NCBI RefSeq assembly: GCF_041320705.1
Contig: NZ_JBGGTQ010000003.1
Coordinates: forward strand, 310,001 to 374,000
Direction of reading: 5' to 3'
DNA: 64,000 nucleotides
DNA from: Kineococcus mangrovi
GTDB lineage: Bacteria; Actinomycetota; Actinomycetes; Actinomycetales; Kineococcaceae
Position numbers and translations under genes: made by a program. Every line of letters starts with the position of its first letter. The first letter of the stretch is position 1. The notes below the pieces were generated by a model. The model ran no database searches, had not been told where the DNA came from, and worked only from the letters and a program-made list of their open reading frames with translations. Of this stretch, positions 26,101-38,671 are shown piece by piece.

Positions 26101-29100
26101 GTCTGCCGCGTCGTGGGGCAGGTGCTCGGGGTGCCCGCGGTGGGTCCGGAGGACGACTTCTTCGCCCTCGGCGGGGACAGCATCTCCGCGATCAGCGTGA
26201 GCGCCCGGCTGCGGGCCGACGGTCTGGACCTGCGGCCCCGGGAGGTGCTGGCCCGCCGCGACCTCGCCCTCACCGCAGCGACCGCCCGGCCGCTGGTGGG
26301 GGCGCCGGACGGCGGCCCGGGGGCGGCCCCGGCCGCACCCGCGGCGCAGGACCACGGGGTCGGCCGTGTGGAGGCCCCGCCCGTCGTCCGCGACCTGCTG
26401 GCCGCCACCCCCGACGCCGCCGCCCTCGTCGGCTACGCGCAGTGGACCGTCCTGGAGGTCGAGGAGACCACGCAGGAGCAGGTCGGGGTGGCCGTCCAGG
26501 CCCTGCTCGACCACCACGACGCGCTGCGGCTGGTGCTGCGGGCCGGGACCCGTGAGCTGTTCGTCCGCGCGCCCGGGGCGGTGCGGGCGAGGGACCTGGT
26601 GTCGGTGACGGACGCGGGAGACCTGCCGGAGGCGGGGGCCCGGGCCGCCGCGACCCTCGACCCCCGCCGCGGCCACGTCCTGCACGTGGTGCTGGTCCCC
26701 GGCGCCGACCGGGCGCGGCTCGTCGTGGCCGTGCACCACCTCGCTGTCGACGGGGCGTCCTGGCGCACCCTGCTGCCCGACCTCGCCGCGGCCTGCGCCG
26801 ACGCCCGCCGGGGTGCTGCACCGCGCCTCGCCCCGGTCGCCAGCTCGTGGCCGCAGCACACCGCCGCCCTCGCCGAGCAGGGCCGGACCGGCGCCCGCGG
26901 TGACGAGGTCGAGCACTGGCGGGGCGTCCTCGCCGGTGGTGACGACGTGCTCGGCGCACGGGTGCTGGACCCGGTGCGCGACACCGCCGCCACCCTGCGC
27001 ACCGAGCGCACCACCACCCCCGCCCCCCTCGCCCGGCCCCTGCTGGACGACCTGCCGCGGGCCTACCGCTGCGGCCCCGACCACGTCCTGCTCGCGGCCC
27101 TCGTGCTGGCGCTCACCGCCTGGCGCGACGGGGCCGGGACGTCGGCGCTCGTCGGGCTGGAGGGGCACGGACGCGACGCCGAGGCGGGTCTGGACACCTC
27201 GCGCACGCTCGGGTGGTTCACCACCGAGTTCCCCGTGCGGGTCCCGACCACGGCGATCGGCACCCCGGCGACGCTCCTGGACGCCCTGGGCGGGGGACCG
27301 GCCGCCGGGCGGTTGCTGCGCGCGGCCAAGGAGGCCGTGGTCACCACCCCGGGCGCGGGAACGGGGTTCGGGGTGCTGCGCCGCCTCGACCCGCGCACCA
27401 CGCCGGAGTTCTCCGCCCGGCCCACCCCGCAGGTCCTGCTGAACTACCTCGGGAACGCACCGTCGGACCTGTCCGTCGCCGAACCCGCGGCCAAGTCGCT
27501 CACCGAGTGCCTCGTCGTGAACGTGGTCGTGACCCCCGAGGGGGCGCTGGACGTCGAGTGGTCCGTTGCCGGGAACGTGCTCGACGCGGCGGAGACGGCT
27601 GCGCTGCAGGAGCACTGGCACGAGGCGGTCGCGGCGCTGGCCGTGCACGCCGGCCGCAGCGCGGGGGGCCTGAGCCCCTCGGACACCACCGCGGACCTCA
27701 CCCAGGACGACCTGGACAGCCTCGAGGCGACCCACGGCCCCCTCGACGACGTCCTCCCGCTGACCCCGCTGCAGGAGGGGTTGCTGTTCCACGCCGTCCT
27801 CGCGGCGGAGGGGGGTGCCGCGGACGCCTACGGTCTCGCCGCCCGCCTCGACCTGGCCGGGGACCTGCACCCCGACGGGGTGCGCGCGGCCCTGGACACC
27901 GTCCTGGCCCGGCACCCCAACCTCGGGGGCGCCTTCGTCCCGGACCTGCTCGACGTCCCCGTCCAGGTGCTGCCCCGCGACCCGCGGGTGGGCTGGCGCA
28001 GCCTCGACCTGTCCGCGCTGCCCGCCCGCGCGGCGCAGCGGGCCGCACGGGCCGTCGAGGACGAGCTGGCCGCCGACACCCCGGCCGTCACCGCCGCGCC
28101 GCTGCTGCGCGCGGTCCTGGTGCGGCTGCCCGAGGAGTCGGGACGGGCGCGGCACCACCTGCTGCTCGGCACCCACCACCTGGTCACCGACGGCTGGTCC
28201 ACCCCGGTGGTGGTCGCCGAGCTGCTGACCCTGCTGCGGGGCGGCACGTTGCCGGCCCCGGCCGACGTCCGCGTCCACCTGCGCGCCCTGGCCGGCCACG
28301 ACCGCGCGGGCGACCGGGAGTTCTGGGCCGCGCAGCTGGCGGGGTTGGCGCGGCCCACGCTGCTGGCCCCCTCGCCCGCGGGTCCCGGGTCGGTCGAGAC
28401 CGTCCCCGTCCCCGTCCCCGCCGGGGTCGAGAGCTTCGCCCGCGACCACGGCCTCACCCTCACCACCCTCGTGCAGGGCTGCTGGGCGGCGGTGCTGGCC
28501 GAGAGCACGGGCGATCCCGACGTCGTGTTCGGGGCCGTCGTCTCCGGACGCCCCGCCCACCTGACCGGGGTGGAACGCATGGTCGGGCTGTTCAGCAACA
28601 CCGTGCCGGTCCGGGTCCGCCTGGACCCCGACCGTCCGCTGCTGGAGCAGTTCCCGGCACTGCAGGAGAACAGGTTCGCCGCCCAGGAGCACGAACTCAC
28701 CAGCCTGGCCGAGATCGAACGCGACACCGGTCTCGGGCGGTTGTTCGACACGTTGCTGGTGGTCGAGAACTTCCCGGCCGCCGCGCCGCACGACGGGGCG
28801 GACCCGGAACTCCTGGGGATCGTCAACCGCGGGGGTACGCACTACCCGCTGACCCTGCTCGTCCTGCCCGGCGGCGACCTCGCGGTCCAGCTGCAGCACG
28901 ACCCGGCCGCCGTGGACGTCGAGCGGGCCCGGGCCCTGGTGGACCGGTTCGCCGCGCTCCTCGCCGGGCTCCTCGAGGGCCCCGGCGCCGGTCCGGCGCT
29001 GGACCTGGGGCCGCGGCCGGGGGTGGTCGAGGCTCCCGCGGCGGGGGAGCGGACCGCGCTCGACCGGCCCGCGGCCCCCGGCCCGCACGGTCCCGGACCG

Positions 29101-32100
29101 GTCGAGGTGGTGCGCGCGGAGTTCGCCGCCGTCCTGCCGGTGGCGGCCCCGGCCCTCGTGGGCGCCGAGGACGACTTCTTCGCCCTCGGCGGGCACTCGC
29201 TGCTCGCCCTGCGGTTGGTGTCCCGGCTGCGCCGCCGGGGGGTGGTCGTGCGCGTCGCCGACGTGTTCGACGCGCGCACCCCGCTCGCGCTGGCGGCCGT
29301 GGCCGGGGTCGGGGGGGCACCGGCCGACGCACCGTCCCCGGCCCTCGCCCCCGCACCGGTCCCGCCGACCGCGACCGGTGACCCGCTGTCCCCGGCGCAG
29401 GAGCGGTTGTGGTTCCTGCACCGCCTGGAGGGGCCCTCGACCAGCTACGACGTCCCCCTGCTGCTGCGGCTGCGGGCCCCGGGGCCCGCCCTGGACGTCC
29501 CCGCGCTGAGGGCAGCCTGGGCCGACGTGCTGGAGCGTCACGCCGTCCTGCGCACCACCTACCCCGAGGTGTCGGGGGTGGCCACCCGCCGCGTGCTGGA
29601 CCCCGGCGCGGTCCGGGAGCTGCAGGTCCACGACACCACCCCCGAGGAGGTGCCCGCCGTGACGCGCGCCGTCCTCGCCGACCCCGTCGACCTGACGACG
29701 ACCGCCCCCGCCCGGGCGCACCTGCTGCGCACCGGCCCGCGGGAGGCGCTGCTGGTCCTCGTCGTGCACCACATCGCGGTCGACGAGTCGTCCTTCGCGC
29801 CCTTGCTGGCCGACCTCGACGTGGCCCTCACCGCCCGCAGGGCCGGCACCGCCCCGCGCTGGAGCACCGTCGCGCCGTCGGACCTGGAGCACGCCCGACG
29901 GCAGCGGGCCGCCGCGGGCGACCCCGCGGGGGAGGAGTTCTGGCGCTCGGAGCTGGCCGACCTGCCCGCGGAACTCGACCTCCCGGTGGACCGGCCGCGA
30001 CCGGACTCGCCCGCCCACCGCGGGCGGGTGCTGCAGCAGGACCTGCCCGCGGCGGTGCGGCACGAGATCACCGCGCTGGCCACCGCGCACGGGGTCAGCC
30101 CGTTGATGGTGCTGCAGTCCGCGGTCGCGGCCACCTGGCAGGCCCTCGGCGCCGGGGACGACGTGCCCCTGGGCACGACGGTGACCCAGCGCGAGGACGA
30201 GGACGAACCGCGGGCCGTGGGGTACCGGGTGAACACCCTCGTGGTGCGCTGCGACCTCACCGACCACCCGACCTTCTCCGCGGTGCTGCACCGGGTCCGG
30301 CGCGCCGTCCTGGACGCGGTGCAGCACGCCGCCGTGCCCTTCGAGCGGGTCGTGGAACTCCTCGACCCGCCCCGGTCGCCGGCCCGGGCGCCGCTGTTCC
30401 AGACCCTCGTCTCGCACGAGGTGCTGCCCGCCGAGCCCCCGCGGCTGGGGGACCTGGAGACCGCGGTGGTGACCCCCGAGGTCGACACCTCCCGGTTCGA
30501 CACCGCGTGGTGGCTGGTCGACGGTCCGGGGGGTTCCGCGATCCGGCTCGTCGTGGACGCGGACCTGTTCGAGGCGCCGACCGCCCGTTTCCTGCTGGAC
30601 GCGGTGCTGCGCCTGCTGACGCAGGCCGTGGCCGAGCCCGAGCGCGGGGTGCACGAGCACGCCCTCGCCGGCACCGCGCAGCGCACCGACCCGCCGCGGC
30701 GACCGGAGCTGCCCGCCGGGGTGGCGGTGGACTTCGCCACCCAGGTCGCCCGCATCCCCGACGCCGAGGCGCTCGTCGCCGACGGGGTGTCGCTGAGCTA
30801 CGCCGAGCTCGGTGCCCGGGTCGACGCGCTGGCCGCGCGGCTGGTGGCCGCGGGGGCCGGACCCGAACGACTGGTCGCCGTCGGGGTGCCCCGCGGCGCT
30901 GACCTCGTCGTCTCGCTGCTGGCCGTGCTCCGGGTGGGGGCGGCGTACCTGCCCTTGGACGTCGACCACCCGCGGGACCGGCTGGAGCAGGTCCTGACCG
31001 ACGCCCGTCCGCTGTGCCTGCTCACCGGCCCGGGGACCCCGGCCGCGATCGGCGCGCTGGTGCCCGACGTGCCCGTCGTGGCCGTGGACGCCCCGGCCGC
31101 GGCCGGGACCGTCGGGGAGCGGCGGACCCCCGACGGGGTCGTGCTGCCCCCGCCCCCGCCGGCGGGGGAGCACCTGGCCTACGTCCTGCACACCTCCGGC
31201 TCGACCGGGCGGCCCAAGGGCGTCCTGGTGACCACCGCGAACCTGGCCTCCTTCGCCGCCACCGTGGTGGCCGACGGCTGGGTGGGCCCGGGGGACCGGC
31301 TCGTGGCCGTCACGACGGTGTCCTTCGACATCGCCGTGCTGGAACTGCTGCTGCCGCTGACCACCGGGGCGAGCGTCGTCCTGGCCGACCGGCGCACCGT
31401 GCGGGACCCGGACGCCCTGCACGACCTGCTGGCCGCGCAGCGGGCGACCGTCGTGCAGGCCACCCCCTCGTTGTGGCGGCCGCTGGTGGAGCACGAGCGA
31501 GCCGCGGAGCTGGGCGGGGTCCGCGCCCTCGTGGGCGGGGAGGCGCTGCCGGAGGACCTGGCCGCGCAGCTGCTCTCCGTCTGCGGCGGGGTCCGCAACG
31601 TCTACGGCCCCACCGAGGTGACCGTCTGGGCGACCGGTGCGCGACTGCGGGCGGGGGAACCGGTCACCATCGGGGAACCCTGGACCGACGTGCGGGTGCG
31701 GGTGCTGGACGCAGGGTTGCGCGAGGTCCCCGACGGGGTCGCCGGCGAACTCCACCTCGGTGGCGCGCAGGTCGCCCGCGGCTACCTCGACCGCCCGGGG
31801 CTGACCGCCACCCGGTTCGTGGCCGACCCCGGCGCGGCGGGGGAGCGGCTGTACCGGACCGGGGACCTGGTGCGCCGCCGCCACGGCCGCCTGGAGTTCC
31901 TGCGCCGCGTCGACGACCAGGTGAAGGTGCGGGGTTTCCGCATCGAACTCGGTGACGTCGAGACGGCGTTGTCCCGGGTCGAGGGGGTGGCCCGGGCCGC
32001 GGCCACGGTGCGAGCCGACGAGTCCGGTGCGGGGCGCCTGCTCGGCCACGTCGTGCTCGACCCGGGTGTGGCGCCGCAGGGGGAGCGCGTGCGGGCGGCG

Positions 32101-35100
32101 GTGGCCGAGGTGCTGCCGGAGTACATGGTCCCGCAGGTGGTCACCGTGCTGGACGACCTCCCGCTGACCCTGAACGGCAAGGTGGACCGGCGTCGGCTGC
32201 CCGTCCCGCAGGACGCCGCGGTCGTCGGTCGCCGACCGGGGACCGCGGTCGAGCAACTCGTGTGCACCCTCGTCGACGGGCTGCTCCACCGTTCCGGGGC
32301 CGGACCCGACGACACGTTCTTCGGTCTGGGCGGGGACAGCATCTCCTCGGTGCGCCTGGTCGCCGCGTTGCGGGACAACGGGTGGGCGGTGCGGGTGGCC
32401 GACGTGTTCGAACGGCCCACGCTCGGGGACCTCGCGGGTCTGGCCGAACCCGTGCGGGCCGACGCCCCGCGAGCCGAGGAGGTGGGGTCGGCCCGCCCCG
32501 GACCGACCCGCGAGCAGCGGGCCCGGCTGGACCGGCTCAGCCCCGGTTGGCGGGAGACCCTGCCCCTCGGGCCGTTGCAGGAGGGGATGTACTTCCAGTC
32601 CGTCACCGAACCCGGCGCCGACCGCTACCTGGTGCAGCACGCGCTGGACCTCGCACCCGGGTACGACGCGACCGCCTGGCGGCGCGCGGTCGGTGGCCTG
32701 CTCCTCCGCCACGACGCCCTGCGGGCCGGGTTCACCCACACCGGGTTCGACGGCCCGGTGCAGTTCGTCGCGGCCCCGGGTCCCGTCCCGTTCCGCGAGG
32801 TCGACGTGGACGGCCCGGCAGCGGCCTGCGACCTCGCGGCGGCGGAGTTCACCGCGGGTTTCGACCTGGCCGCACCCCCGCTGGTCCGGTTCGTCCTGGC
32901 CCGGTTCCCGGACGGGCGCGCGCGGCTGCTGTTCACCCAGCACCACCTGCTGACCGACGCCTGGTCCCAGGGGATCCTCCTGACCGAACTCCTGCGGTTG
33001 CACGACGCCGCCCGCGGCGGCCGTGACGTCGAGACCGAGCTCCCGCCCGCCCCGCAGGTCCGGGCGCACCTGGAGCGGGTGGCGGGGATCGACACCGTCG
33101 CAGCGCAACACCGCTGGTGCGAGCACCTGGACGGTCTGGAGGGACCCACGCTCGTCGGGGGTGCGTGGGGTCCCGGCCCGGAGCCGGACGCCGTCCCGTT
33201 GCCGCACCGGCGGCGTCGGCGGGTCGAGGACTCGACGGCCGGGGCCCTCACGCGCAAGGCCCGGGAGGTGGGCTGCACGCCGTCCACGGTCGTGGCCGCG
33301 GCGTGGGGCCTGACCTTGCGCGGGCTCACCGGTCGTGACGACGTCGTGTTCGGTTCCACCGTCTCCGGGCGCGACCCGGAGGTGCCCGGGGTCGAGGAGA
33401 TCGTCGGGTTGCTGCTGAACACCGTCCCGGTGCGCATCGCCACGACGCCGGGGGAACCCGTGGCGGACCTGCTGCGGCGCACCGGCAGCGAGCAGGGCCT
33501 CCTCAGCGCCCACCACCAGCTGGGTCTGGGCCGGTTGCAGCGCGCGAGCGGGCACCCGGTCCTGTTCGACACGTTGTTCGTGTTCCGCAACCTGCACCGC
33601 GACCCCGCGGCCCGGGACGTGCTCCTGTCGGCGTCCGGGGTCGACGCGGTGGAGGCCGTGGACGGCACCCACTACGCCCTGACGCTGGACGTGGACCCGC
33701 AACTGGACGGGGGCGCGGGGCTGGGGGTGACCCTGGAGAACCGCCCGGACCTGGTCCCCGACGCAGTGGCCGAGGAGGTGCTGGACCGCTTCGTGACGGT
33801 GCTGACCCGGGTGCTCACCCCCGGCGCGCGGGTGGCCGACACGGCTGTCGCGGTGGCAGCGGACGAGCGGTTCACGCCCGAGCCGGTCGCCGTCCCCGGA
33901 CCCGGTCAGGCGGGGGGCAGCGTGGACGCGCTGCTGCGGCAGCGGGCCGCCGACGACCCCGACGGACCCGCCCTGACCTGCGGGGACACCCGGCTGAGCG
34001 CGGCTCAGGTGGACACGCGGGTGGATCGGCTGGCCCGGCTGCTCGCCGCGCGCGGTGCGGGAGCGGGAACGGTCGTCGCCCTCGCCCTGCCCCGCACCGC
34101 CGACCACGTGGTCGCGATCTTCGCCGTGCTGCGGACGGGTGCGGCCTACCTCCCGCTGGAGGCGGGCGCCTCACCGGAACGCGCCCGGCGACTCGTCGCC
34201 GACGCCGGGGCGGACCTCGTCGTCGGCACCGCCGACCGCTGCGCGCCCCTGCGCGGCGCCGACGCGGAGCTCCTCCTGCTCGACGACCCGGTCCTGGCCG
34301 AGGTGCTGGACGGCACCCGGCCCGCACCCGCGGTCGCGGACGGCGCCGTCGCCGGACCCCTCTGCGCCGACCAGCCGGCCTACGTCATCTACACGTCCGG
34401 TTCCACGGGAACTCCCAAGGGGGTCGTCGTCGGGCACCGCGGGTTGACGACGATGTTCCACAACCACGCCGCGGAGATCTTCGACCCCACCACCCGCGCG
34501 GCCGGGAACCGCCGGTTGCGGATCGCGCACACCGTCTCGTTCTCCTTCGACATGTCGTGGGAGGAACTGTTCTGGATGCTCGCCGGGCACGAGGTGCACG
34601 TCGTCGACGAGCAGGCCCGCCTCGACCCGGCCCGTCTCGTCCAGCACTACCGGGAGGTGGGGATCGACGTCGTGAACGTCACCCCGTCCTACGCCCGGGA
34701 ACTGCTGGCCGGCGGTCTGCTGGACGGCGACCGCACCCCGGTGCTGGTGCTGCTCGGCGGGGAGGCCGTCCCCCCGGGGCTGTGGGACCGGTTGCGGGAG
34801 CAGGAGGGGGTCGAGGGGTACGACCTGTACGGGCCGACCGAGTTCACCGTCAACGCCCTCGGGTCGTCGGTCCGCGACAGCGCGACCCCGTGCCTGGGGC
34901 GGCCGGTCCGCAACGCCCGGGCCCACGTCCTGGACTCCGGGTTGCGCCCCGTCCCGGTCGGGGCGGTCGGTGAACTGCACCTGTCCGGGGACGGGACCGC
35001 CCACGGCTACCTGGGACGGCCGGGTGCGACCGCCGCGGCGTTCGTGGCCGACCCCTTCGCGGCCGACGGGTCCCGGATGTACCGCACGGGAGACCTGGTC

Positions 35101-36384
35101 CGACGCCGCCCCGACGGGGAACTGCAGTACCTGGGCCGGTCCGACGGTCAGGTCAAGGTGCGCGGTTTCCGCATCGAACTCGGTGAGGTCGAGGCCGCGC
35201 TGGCCCGCTGCCCCGGGGTGGTGCAGGCCGCGGCCTCGGTGCGGACCGAAGGCCCCGCCCCGCGCCTGGTCGCCCACGTCGTGCTGGCCCCCGGGACGAC
35301 CGCGCCGAGCGACCTGCGCACTGCGGTGCGGACGTGGTTGCCCGCGCACGCCGTCCCGTCGCAGGTCGTCGTGGTCGAGGAGATGCCGTTGACCCCGAAC
35401 GGGAAGCTGGACCGGGCCGCCCTGCCCGCCCCCGCTGCCGACCGCCCGGCCCGTCCGCCCGCCGACGACGCCGAACGGCGGGTGTGCGAGGTCGTGGGGG
35501 AGGTGCTGGGGCTGACCGAGGTGGACCCCGACGCCGGTTTCTCCGACCTCGGCGGGGACTCGCTGACCGCCATGCGGTTGGTCGCCGCGTTGGAGGCCCG
35601 GACGGGGACGACCGTCCCGGTCACCGACCTCCTTGCCCAGCCCACCATCGCCGGGATCGCTCGCCGGGCCCGTGCGGCGGGAGGTCCCCCGGCCTCCGAG
35701 GCGCTCGTCGTGCTGCGGTCCGAGGGACGTGCGGAACCGGTGTTCTGCGTCCACCCGGCCGGGGGTTCGGCCTGGCCGTTCGCGGGGTTCGCCGCCTGGT
35801 CCTGCGCCGACCGCCCGGTGCTGGGGTTGCAGCTCACGGCCCCGGAACCGGAGACGTTCGACGACCTCGTGGACCGCTACGCCGCCCTGGTCCGCGGCCG
35901 CCAACCCGTCGGGCCCTACCACCTGCTCGGTTACTCCTTCGGGGGGAACGTCGCGCTCGCCCTGGCCGAGCGGCTGACGGCGACCGGGGCCGAGGTCGCG
36001 TTCGTGGGGGTCTTGGACGCCGCGCCGGTCGACGGGTCCCCGCGGGCGGTGACCACCCCGGTGGACCCCGCCTGGCCCGCCGCCGTGCAGCGCGCCCACC
36101 GCACCTGCGTCCGGTTGCTGGCCGAGGCTGGACCTCCCGAGTTCGGCGGTGAAGTGACCCTGGTCACCGCGGGGGTTCCCGCGCCACCCCACGACGGGGA
36201 GGGTCCGGCCGCTGTGACCGCGGCGTGGTCCCGGGCCCACCGCGGCCCCCTCGTCACCCACCACGTCCCGCACGACCACGACGGGTTGGTGAGCGACGCC
36301 GGCTGGGCCGACGTCGTCCCCCTGCTCGACGCGGCACTCGCGGTGCGACCCCAGGAAGACACGACGAACGGAGACGCACGATGA
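23134..36384 (+). CDS. Siderophore NRPS: C-A-T-E-C-T-C-A-T-C-A-T-TE
   Basis: 4416 aa. Domains (approximate residues; carrier serine or active His given): C1 10-460 (His147/148, HHLVVDG); A1 476-970 (Lys963); T1 Ser1016 (GGDS); E1 1050-1510 (HHLAVDG 1201-1207, EGHGR); C2 1537-1960 (HHLVTDG 1681); T2 Ser2022 (GGHS); C3 2085-2520 (HHIAVDE 2212-2218); A2 2533-3025; T3 Ser3069; C4 3143-3580 (HHLLTDA 3270-3276); A3 3594-4100; T4 Ser4143; TE with Ser4268 (GYSFGG). Specificity codes read by hand: A1 DADDLGVVDK (unclear, several acidic residues, suggesting a basic substrate), A2 DILQLGVVWK (glycine type), A3 DMENLGLVNK (N5-hydroxyornithine type). C2-T2 has no A domain. C1 would accept DHB from the free carrier protein. 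Predicted product: DHB-(D-basic residue)-Gly-hydroxyornithine, released by the TE. Starts with GTG; ATGA overlap with the next gene. Confidence 0.95.
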   Translation: MNSVDPTRTGLPLTAAQLGIWNAQRLDPASRDYLVGEVLEVRSERPVDVDAFAEAVRRTVDEAETLRVRVHETPDGPRQVVDPAPATGPDVIDLRGESDPRLLAETLVEAERARASEACRAVVDRELHTHVLLRLSDTEVWCVQLYHHLVVDGYSAAVLTRRVAAHHTALVTGRPVAPCTFGTLEQVVAADAAYRAGERAGVDREHWRRALSPLPTDRAGLVPLAGPDAARRTLRSRAVLGVEQVQRLHAVAEGLRSTWADVLIAGYAGFLHRWHGWRDVVLALPVMARSGVLLRTPAMAVNVLPLRVRVEGQDTAADLVARVGEDLTTLRRHQRYRGEDLPADLGDPRAADLLHGVGINVKAFDLHFDFAGARGELRNVAGGPPEDLGLTVTPLPGGELLLGFEVAAAGTDQISLDRRTEALVHVLDRFLGLGGPDEAATGVSLADVELLTPQRRTQVLAERAVPGAGPLVPGAVPEHPVDALVRLALADPDAPALTAGAVRWSRGELAQRVHRLARVLRLRGLGPDDVVALALPRTGDLVVALLAVLEAGAAFLPLDLTHPPTRRRELVVESGAVLVLGAEQDCPVPVLGLDGTGDGDATPVRPEELAAPRHPEHLAYVTCTSGSTGRPKAVGTRVGGLTALLQHQRGTVHADAAARAGHRLRTAHSASFAFDAAIDQLLWLLTGHEVHLYDEDVVRDAAALVRALRADAVDVLDTTPAMAGQLLDHGLFADAAPLSTVLVGGEAVPAALWRRLADAAGAAGAVVWNVYGPTEATVDALLGRVEGPDVVVGGPLAGTRAHLLDETLRPVPDGQRGELYLAGPHLARGYLDRPGASAERFVADPFGAPGERLYRTGDLARWVPGRGLQVLGRGDGQVKVRGHRVELGEVETALGALPGVAAAAAVVRTDGPAPRLVGYVVPTGARELTGTVLRTELTGVVPDHLVPAAVVVLDVLPLTGNGKLDRAALPAPQRVPTSGGVVRTPAEEAVCRVVGQVLGVPAVGPEDDFFALGGDSISAISVSARLRADGLDLRPREVLARRDLALTAATARPLVGAPDGGPGAAPAAPAAQDHGVGRVEAPPVVRDLLAATPDAAALVGYAQWTVLEVEETTQEQVGVAVQALLDHHDALRLVLRAGTRELFVRAPGAVRARDLVSVTDAGDLPEAGARAAATLDPRRGHVLHVVLVPGADRARLVVAVHHLAVDGASWRTLLPDLAAACADARRGAAPRLAPVASSWPQHTAALAEQGRTGARGDEVEHWRGVLAGGDDVLGARVLDPVRDTAATLRTERTTTPAPLARPLLDDLPRAYRCGPDHVLLAALVLALTAWRDGAGTSALVGLEGHGRDAEAGLDTSRTLGWFTTEFPVRVPTTAIGTPATLLDALGGGPAAGRLLRAAKEAVVTTPGAGTGFGVLRRLDPRTTPEFSARPTPQVLLNYLGNAPSDLSVAEPAAKSLTECLVVNVVVTPEGALDVEWSVAGNVLDAAETAALQEHWHEAVAALAVHAGRSAGGLSPSDTTADLTQDDLDSLEATHGPLDDVLPLTPLQEGLLFHAVLAAEGGAADAYGLAARLDLAGDLHPDGVRAALDTVLARHPNLGGAFVPDLLDVPVQVLPRDPRVGWRSLDLSALPARAAQRAARAVEDELAADTPAVTAAPLLRAVLVRLPEESGRARHHLLLGTHHLVTDGWSTPVVVAELLTLLRGGTLPAPADVRVHLRALAGHDRAGDREFWAAQLAGLARPTLLAPSPAGPGSVETVPVPVPAGVESFARDHGLTLTTLVQGCWAAVLAESTGDPDVVFGAVVSGRPAHLTGVERMVGLFSNTVPVRVRLDPDRPLLEQFPALQENRFAAQEHELTSLAEIERDTGLGRLFDTLLVVENFPAAAPHDGADPELLGIVNRGGTHYPLTLLVLPGGDLAVQLQHDPAAVDVERARALVDRFAALLAGLLEGPGAGPALDLGPRPGVVEAPAAGERTALDRPAAPGPHGPGPVEVVRAEFAAVLPVAAPALVGAEDDFFALGGHSLLALRLVSRLRRRGVVVRVADVFDARTPLALAAVAGVGGAPADAPSPALAPAPVPPTATGDPLSPAQERLWFLHRLEGPSTSYDVPLLLRLRAPGPALDVPALRAAWADVLERHAVLRTTYPEVSGVATRRVLDPGAVRELQVHDTTPEEVPAVTRAVLADPVDLTTTAPARAHLLRTGPREALLVLVVHHIAVDESSFAPLLADLDVALTARRAGTAPRWSTVAPSDLEHARRQRAAAGDPAGEEFWRSELADLPAELDLPVDRPRPDSPAHRGRVLQQDLPAAVRHEITALATAHGVSPLMVLQSAVAATWQALGAGDDVPLGTTVTQREDEDEPRAVGYRVNTLVVRCDLTDHPTFSAVLHRVRRAVLDAVQHAAVPFERVVELLDPPRSPARAPLFQTLVSHEVLPAEPPRLGDLETAVVTPEVDTSRFDTAWWLVDGPGGSAIRLVVDADLFEAPTARFLLDAVLRLLTQAVAEPERGVHEHALAGTAQRTDPPRRPELPAGVAVDFATQVARIPDAEALVADGVSLSYAELGARVDALAARLVAAGAGPERLVAVGVPRGADLVVSLLAVLRVGAAYLPLDVDHPRDRLEQVLTDARPLCLLTGPGTPAAIGALVPDVPVVAVDAPAAAGTVGERRTPDGVVLPPPPPAGEHLAYVLHTSGSTGRPKGVLVTTANLASFAATVVADGWVGPGDRLVAVTTVSFDIAVLELLLPLTTGASVVLADRRTVRDPDALHDLLAAQRATVVQATPSLWRPLVEHERAAELGGVRALVGGEALPEDLAAQLLSVCGGVRNVYGPTEVTVWATGARLRAGEPVTIGEPWTDVRVRVLDAGLREVPDGVAGELHLGGAQVARGYLDRPGLTATRFVADPGAAGERLYRTGDLVRRRHGRLEFLRRVDDQVKVRGFRIELGDVETALSRVEGVARAAATVRADESGAGRLLGHVVLDPGVAPQGERVRAAVAEVLPEYMVPQVVTVLDDLPLTLNGKVDRRRLPVPQDAAVVGRRPGTAVEQLVCTLVDGLLHRSGAGPDDTFFGLGGDSISSVRLVAALRDNGWAVRVADVFERPTLGDLAGLAEPVRADAPRAEEVGSARPGPTREQRARLDRLSPGWRETLPLGPLQEGMYFQSVTEPGADRYLVQHALDLAPGYDATAWRRAVGGLLLRHDALRAGFTHTGFDGPVQFVAAPGPVPFREVDVDGPAAACDLAAAEFTAGFDLAAPPLVRFVLARFPDGRARLLFTQHHLLTDAWSQGILLTELLRLHDAARGGRDVETELPPAPQVRAHLERVAGIDTVAAQHRWCEHLDGLEGPTLVGGAWGPGPEPDAVPLPHRRRRRVEDSTAGALTRKAREVGCTPSTVVAAAWGLTLRGLTGRDDVVFGSTVSGRDPEVPGVEEIVGLLLNTVPVRIATTPGEPVADLLRRTGSEQGLLSAHHQLGLGRLQRASGHPVLFDTLFVFRNLHRDPAARDVLLSASGVDAVEAVDGTHYALTLDVDPQLDGGAGLGVTLENRPDLVPDAVAEEVLDRFVTVLTRVLTPGARVADTAVAVAADERFTPEPVAVPGPGQAGGSVDALLRQRAADDPDGPALTCGDTRLSAAQVDTRVDRLARLLAARGAGAGTVVALALPRTADHVVAIFAVLRTGAAYLPLEAGASPERARRLVADAGADLVVGTADRCAPLRGADAELLLLDDPVLAEVLDGTRPAPAVADGAVAGPLCADQPAYVIYTSGSTGTPKGVVVGHRGLTTMFHNHAAEIFDPTTRAAGNRRLRIAHTVSFSFDMSWEELFWMLAGHEVHVVDEQARLDPARLVQHYREVGIDVVNVTPSYARELLAGGLLDGDRTPVLVLLGGEAVPPGLWDRLREQEGVEGYDLYGPTEFTVNALGSSVRDSATPCLGRPVRNARAHVLDSGLRPVPVGAVGELHLSGDGTAHGYLGRPGATAAAFVADPFAADGSRMYRTGDLVRRRPDGELQYLGRSDGQVKVRGFRIELGEVEAALARCPGVVQAAASVRTEGPAPRLVAHVVLAPGTTAPSDLRTAVRTWLPAHAVPSQVVVVEEMPLTPNGKLDRAALPAPAADRPARPPADDAERRVCEVVGEVLGLTEVDPDAGFSDLGGDSLTAMRLVAALEARTGTTVPVTDLLAQPTIAGIARRARAAGGPPASEALVVLRSEGRAEPVFCVHPAGGSAWPFAGFAAWSCADRPVLGLQLTAPEPETFDDLVDRYAALVRGRQPVGPYHLLGYSFGGNVALALAERLTATGAEVAFVGVLDAAPVDGSPRAVTTPVDPAWPAAVQRAHRTCVRLLAEAGPPEFGGEVTLVTAGVPAPPHDGEGPAAVTAAWSRAHRGPLVTHHVPHDHDGLVSDAGWADVVPLLDAALAVRPQEDTTNGDAR

Positions 36385-37409
36385 ACTCGCCCACCACCCC
36401 CCGCCCGCTGCGGCGGCGGGGCGTTCTCGCCGGGGTCACCGGCTTGGCCCTGCTGCTGGCCGGTTGCGGGGGCTCCGGTGACACGGCAGGTGGTGAACCG
36501 TCGGCCGCGGCCACCTCCTCGACGGCCCCGGAGGAACGGACGATCAGCACCGAGCAGGGCGAGGTCACCGTCCCGGGCGACCCCCAGCGGATCGTGGTGC
36601 TCAGCGGGGGTCTGGCGGGTTACCTGTTCGCCCTCGACGCGCCCGTCGTCGCCACCGACACCCGGGTCCTGGGCGTCACCGACCTCGAGGGCGGGTTCCC
36701 GCCGTCGTGGTCGCAGGCGGCCCAGGAGCAGGGCACGACCGCGCTGCCGGCCGGTGAGGAACTGAACGTCGAGGCCGTCGCCGCCGCGTCTCCCGACCTC
36801 ATCATCGGTGGGGGGCAGGGCATCACGGCTGTGCAGGCGCAGGAGTCCTACGACCAGCTGACCACCATCGCGCCCACCGTCCTGGTCCCGACGACCACCA
36901 CGGCCTGGCAGGACCAGCTGGCCGCGGTGGCCGAGGCGGCGGGGCGGACCGACGGGGTCGAGGCTCTCACCGACGCCTACGACGACAAGGTCTCGCAGGT
37001 GAGGTCCGCCATCACCGTGCCGCAGGGGAACGCGGTGTTCATCCTGTCCCTGCCCAACGGCAAGCCCTACCTGATCCCGGCGACGGCGGCGCTGCCGCAA
37101 CTGACCGCCGAACTCGGGTTCACCCCCGACGACGTCGTCACCAAGGCGGGGAACCCGCAGTTGTACGGCAGCGGTGACTCCTTCGAGGTGAGTGCGGAGC
37201 TGTTGTCCCAGGTGGCCGACGCCCCGAACGCGTTCGTCGTGAACCTGGGTGGTCGCAGCCTGGCCGAACTCCAGCAGGACCCGATCTACGCGGCGTTGCC
37301 CGCCTTCGCCTCCGGTCAGGTGCACGAACTCCCCGCGGTCAGCTACCGCCCCGACTACGACGGGGCCATGACCGCGCTGGACGCCCTCGCCGAGCGGTTC
37401 TCGTCCTGA
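36381..37409 (+). CDS. Ferric-siderophore-binding lipoprotein (FepB/FhuD type)
   Basis: 342 aa. Signal with Arg-Arg-Arg, hydrophobic stretch and lipobox LLLAGC, so probably a membrane-anchored lipoprotein. The body has the class III periplasmic-binding fold landmarks [28 protein letters not shown] and the C-terminal [15 protein letters not shown] 36381 overlaps the NRPS stop (ATGA). No FecCD-type permease or matching ATPase is encoded in the window, so it may hand ligand to the ABC proteins at 11588-15129 or to a permease elsewhere. Confidence 0.9.
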   Translation: MNSPTTPRPLRRRGVLAGVTGLALLLAGCGGSGDTAGGEPSAAATSSTAPEERTISTEQGEVTVPGDPQRIVVLSGGLAGYLFALDAPVVATDTRVLGVTDLEGGFPPSWSQAAQEQGTTALPAGEELNVEAVAAASPDLIIGGGQGITAVQAQESYDQLTTIAPTVLVPTTTTAWQDQLAAVAEAAGRTDGVEALTDAYDDKVSQVRSAITVPQGNAVFILSLPNGKPYLIPATAALPQLTAELGFTPDDVVTKAGNPQLYGSGDSFEVSAELLSQVADAPNAFVVNLGGRSLAELQQDPIYAALPAFASGQVHELPAVSYRPDYDGAMTALDALAERFSS

Positions 37410-38671
37410 CCCGGCTGCTGCTGGACACCAGTCCGCTGCGCGACAGCGGCCCGTTCCGCGCGGCGTTCGCCGCGCGGGCGGTGTCGCTGGTCGGCATCGG
37501 GTTGCTGGTGGTGACCGTGCCCGCCCAGACCTACGCGCTGTCCGGGTCCAGCCTGCACGTCGCGGCGGTGTCGGTGGTGACGGCCGCCGGGGTGTTCCTC
37601 GGTGCCCTGGGGGGTGGGGTGCTCGCCGACCGCTGCGAGCGGCGGCGGACGATCTCGTGGGCGCGGGCGGTGGCCGGACTCTGCTTCGTGGCCCTCGGGG
37701 TCAACGCGCTGCTGCCGCAACCGTCGCTGCTGGTGGTCTACCTGGCCTCCGCGGTCGACGGGGCGGCCGGTGGGGTCAGCAGTGCGGCCTTGATGGCGGT
37801 GAGTTCCACGCTGGTGCGCCGCGACCAGCTGGCCGCGGCGGGGGCGCTCATCGTGCTCACCACCGACGTGGGCACGGTGGCCGGTCCCGCGCTGGCCGGG
37901 GTCCTGCTCGCCGCCGGCGGGACCGCGGCCACCTACTTCGCCGCGGCGGGGGCCACCGCGGCGACCGTGCTGCTGCTGCGCGGCCTCGGCCCGTGCCCGC
38001 CCCCGCCGCGGCGGGACACCTCCGGGGCGCTGCGCGCGGTGGCCGACGGGATCGGGTTCGCGGCCCGGCACCGCCTCGCGCGGGGGGTGCTCGTGGTGGG
38101 CACCCTGGCGGTCGTGCTCGCCGGACCGCTCGTGCTGCTGCCCGCCTACGTGGAGGAGGTCCTCGGCGCCGGACCGCGCACGCTCGGACTGCTCTACGCG
38201 GCCCCCGCCGTCGGCGCCGTCCTCGCCTCGCTCACCAGCGGGTGGACCGCCCGGGCGAGCGGCGGGGTCGCGGTCCTCGCGGTGGCGGTGATGGCGGCGG
38301 GTCCGCTCGGTGCGGGGGTCGCCGGGACGACGGTGGTCGCGGCGCTGGCCCTCGCGGTCCACGGTGCCGCCCGGGCGGTGGGGGACGTGGTGCGGTTCGC
38401 GCTGCTGCAGGCGGGGATCCCGGACGCGGTCCGCGGCCGGGTGTCGGGGTTGTGGCAGGTCCAGGTCCTGGCGGGCACGGCGATCGGCTCGGGACTGGCG
38501 GGTCTGCTGGGGCGCTGGTTCGACCCGGCGACCGCGCTCGTGGTGCACGGTGCGGTGGGGGTCGTGGCGGCCGCGGTGGTCGCGGTCTGCCTGCGCCGCA
38601 CCTGGCGGCCGCCCGACGGGCGGGCCGTCCAGGCAGGAGAGATGACGACGACGACAGGAGGAGCACGATGA
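37406..38671 (+). CDS. EntS-like MFS siderophore exporter (probable CTG start)
   Basis: 421-aa major facilitator resembling enterobactin exporter EntS: FRAAFAARAVSLVGIGLLVV, GGVLADRCERRR, NALLPQPSLLVVYLASAVDG and GLWQVQVLAGTAIGSGLAGLLG. Similarity to the EntS N-terminus (LLLDTSPLRDSGPFRAAF) begins 25 codons before the first conventional start, GTG 37481. The only in-frame candidate further up is CTG 37406, overlapping the previous stop as CTGA, which mirrors the GTGA couplings of this operon. GTG 37481 would cut into the first membrane helix. The function is probably export of the apo-siderophore. Confidence 0.85.
   Translation: MTRLLLDTSPLRDSGPFRAAFAARAVSLVGIGLLVVTVPAQTYALSGSSLHVAAVSVVTAAGVFLGALGGGVLADRCERRRTISWARAVAGLCFVALGVNALLPQPSLLVVYLASAVDGAAGGVSSAALMAVSSTLVRRDQLAAAGALIVLTTDVGTVAGPALAGVLLAAGGTAATYFAAAGATAATVLLLRGLGPCPPPPRRDTSGALRAVADGIGFAARHRLARGVLVVGTLAVVLAGPLVLLPAYVEEVLGAGPRTLGLLYAAPAVGAVLASLTSGWTARASGGVAVLAVAVMAAGPLGAGVAGTTVVAALALAVHGAARAVGDVVRFALLQAGIPDAVRGRVSGLWQVQVLAGTAIGSGLAGLLGRWFDPATALVVHGAVGVVAAAVVAVCLRRTWRPPDGRAVQAGEMTTTTGGAR

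Noticed and set aside
27745-29040. C2 as a second epimerisation domain
   Set aside because: It begins with a C-type PLTPLQEG motif, has [10 protein letters not shown] and [10 protein letters not shown], and lacks the E-domain EGHGR and GWFTxxFP signatures seen in E1.
26038-34107. A 2689-codon minus-strand open frame antisense to the NRPS
   Set aside because: GC-rich coding DNA leaves long stop-free frames on the opposite strand. It has no domain motifs, while the plus strand shows every NRPS core motif in order.
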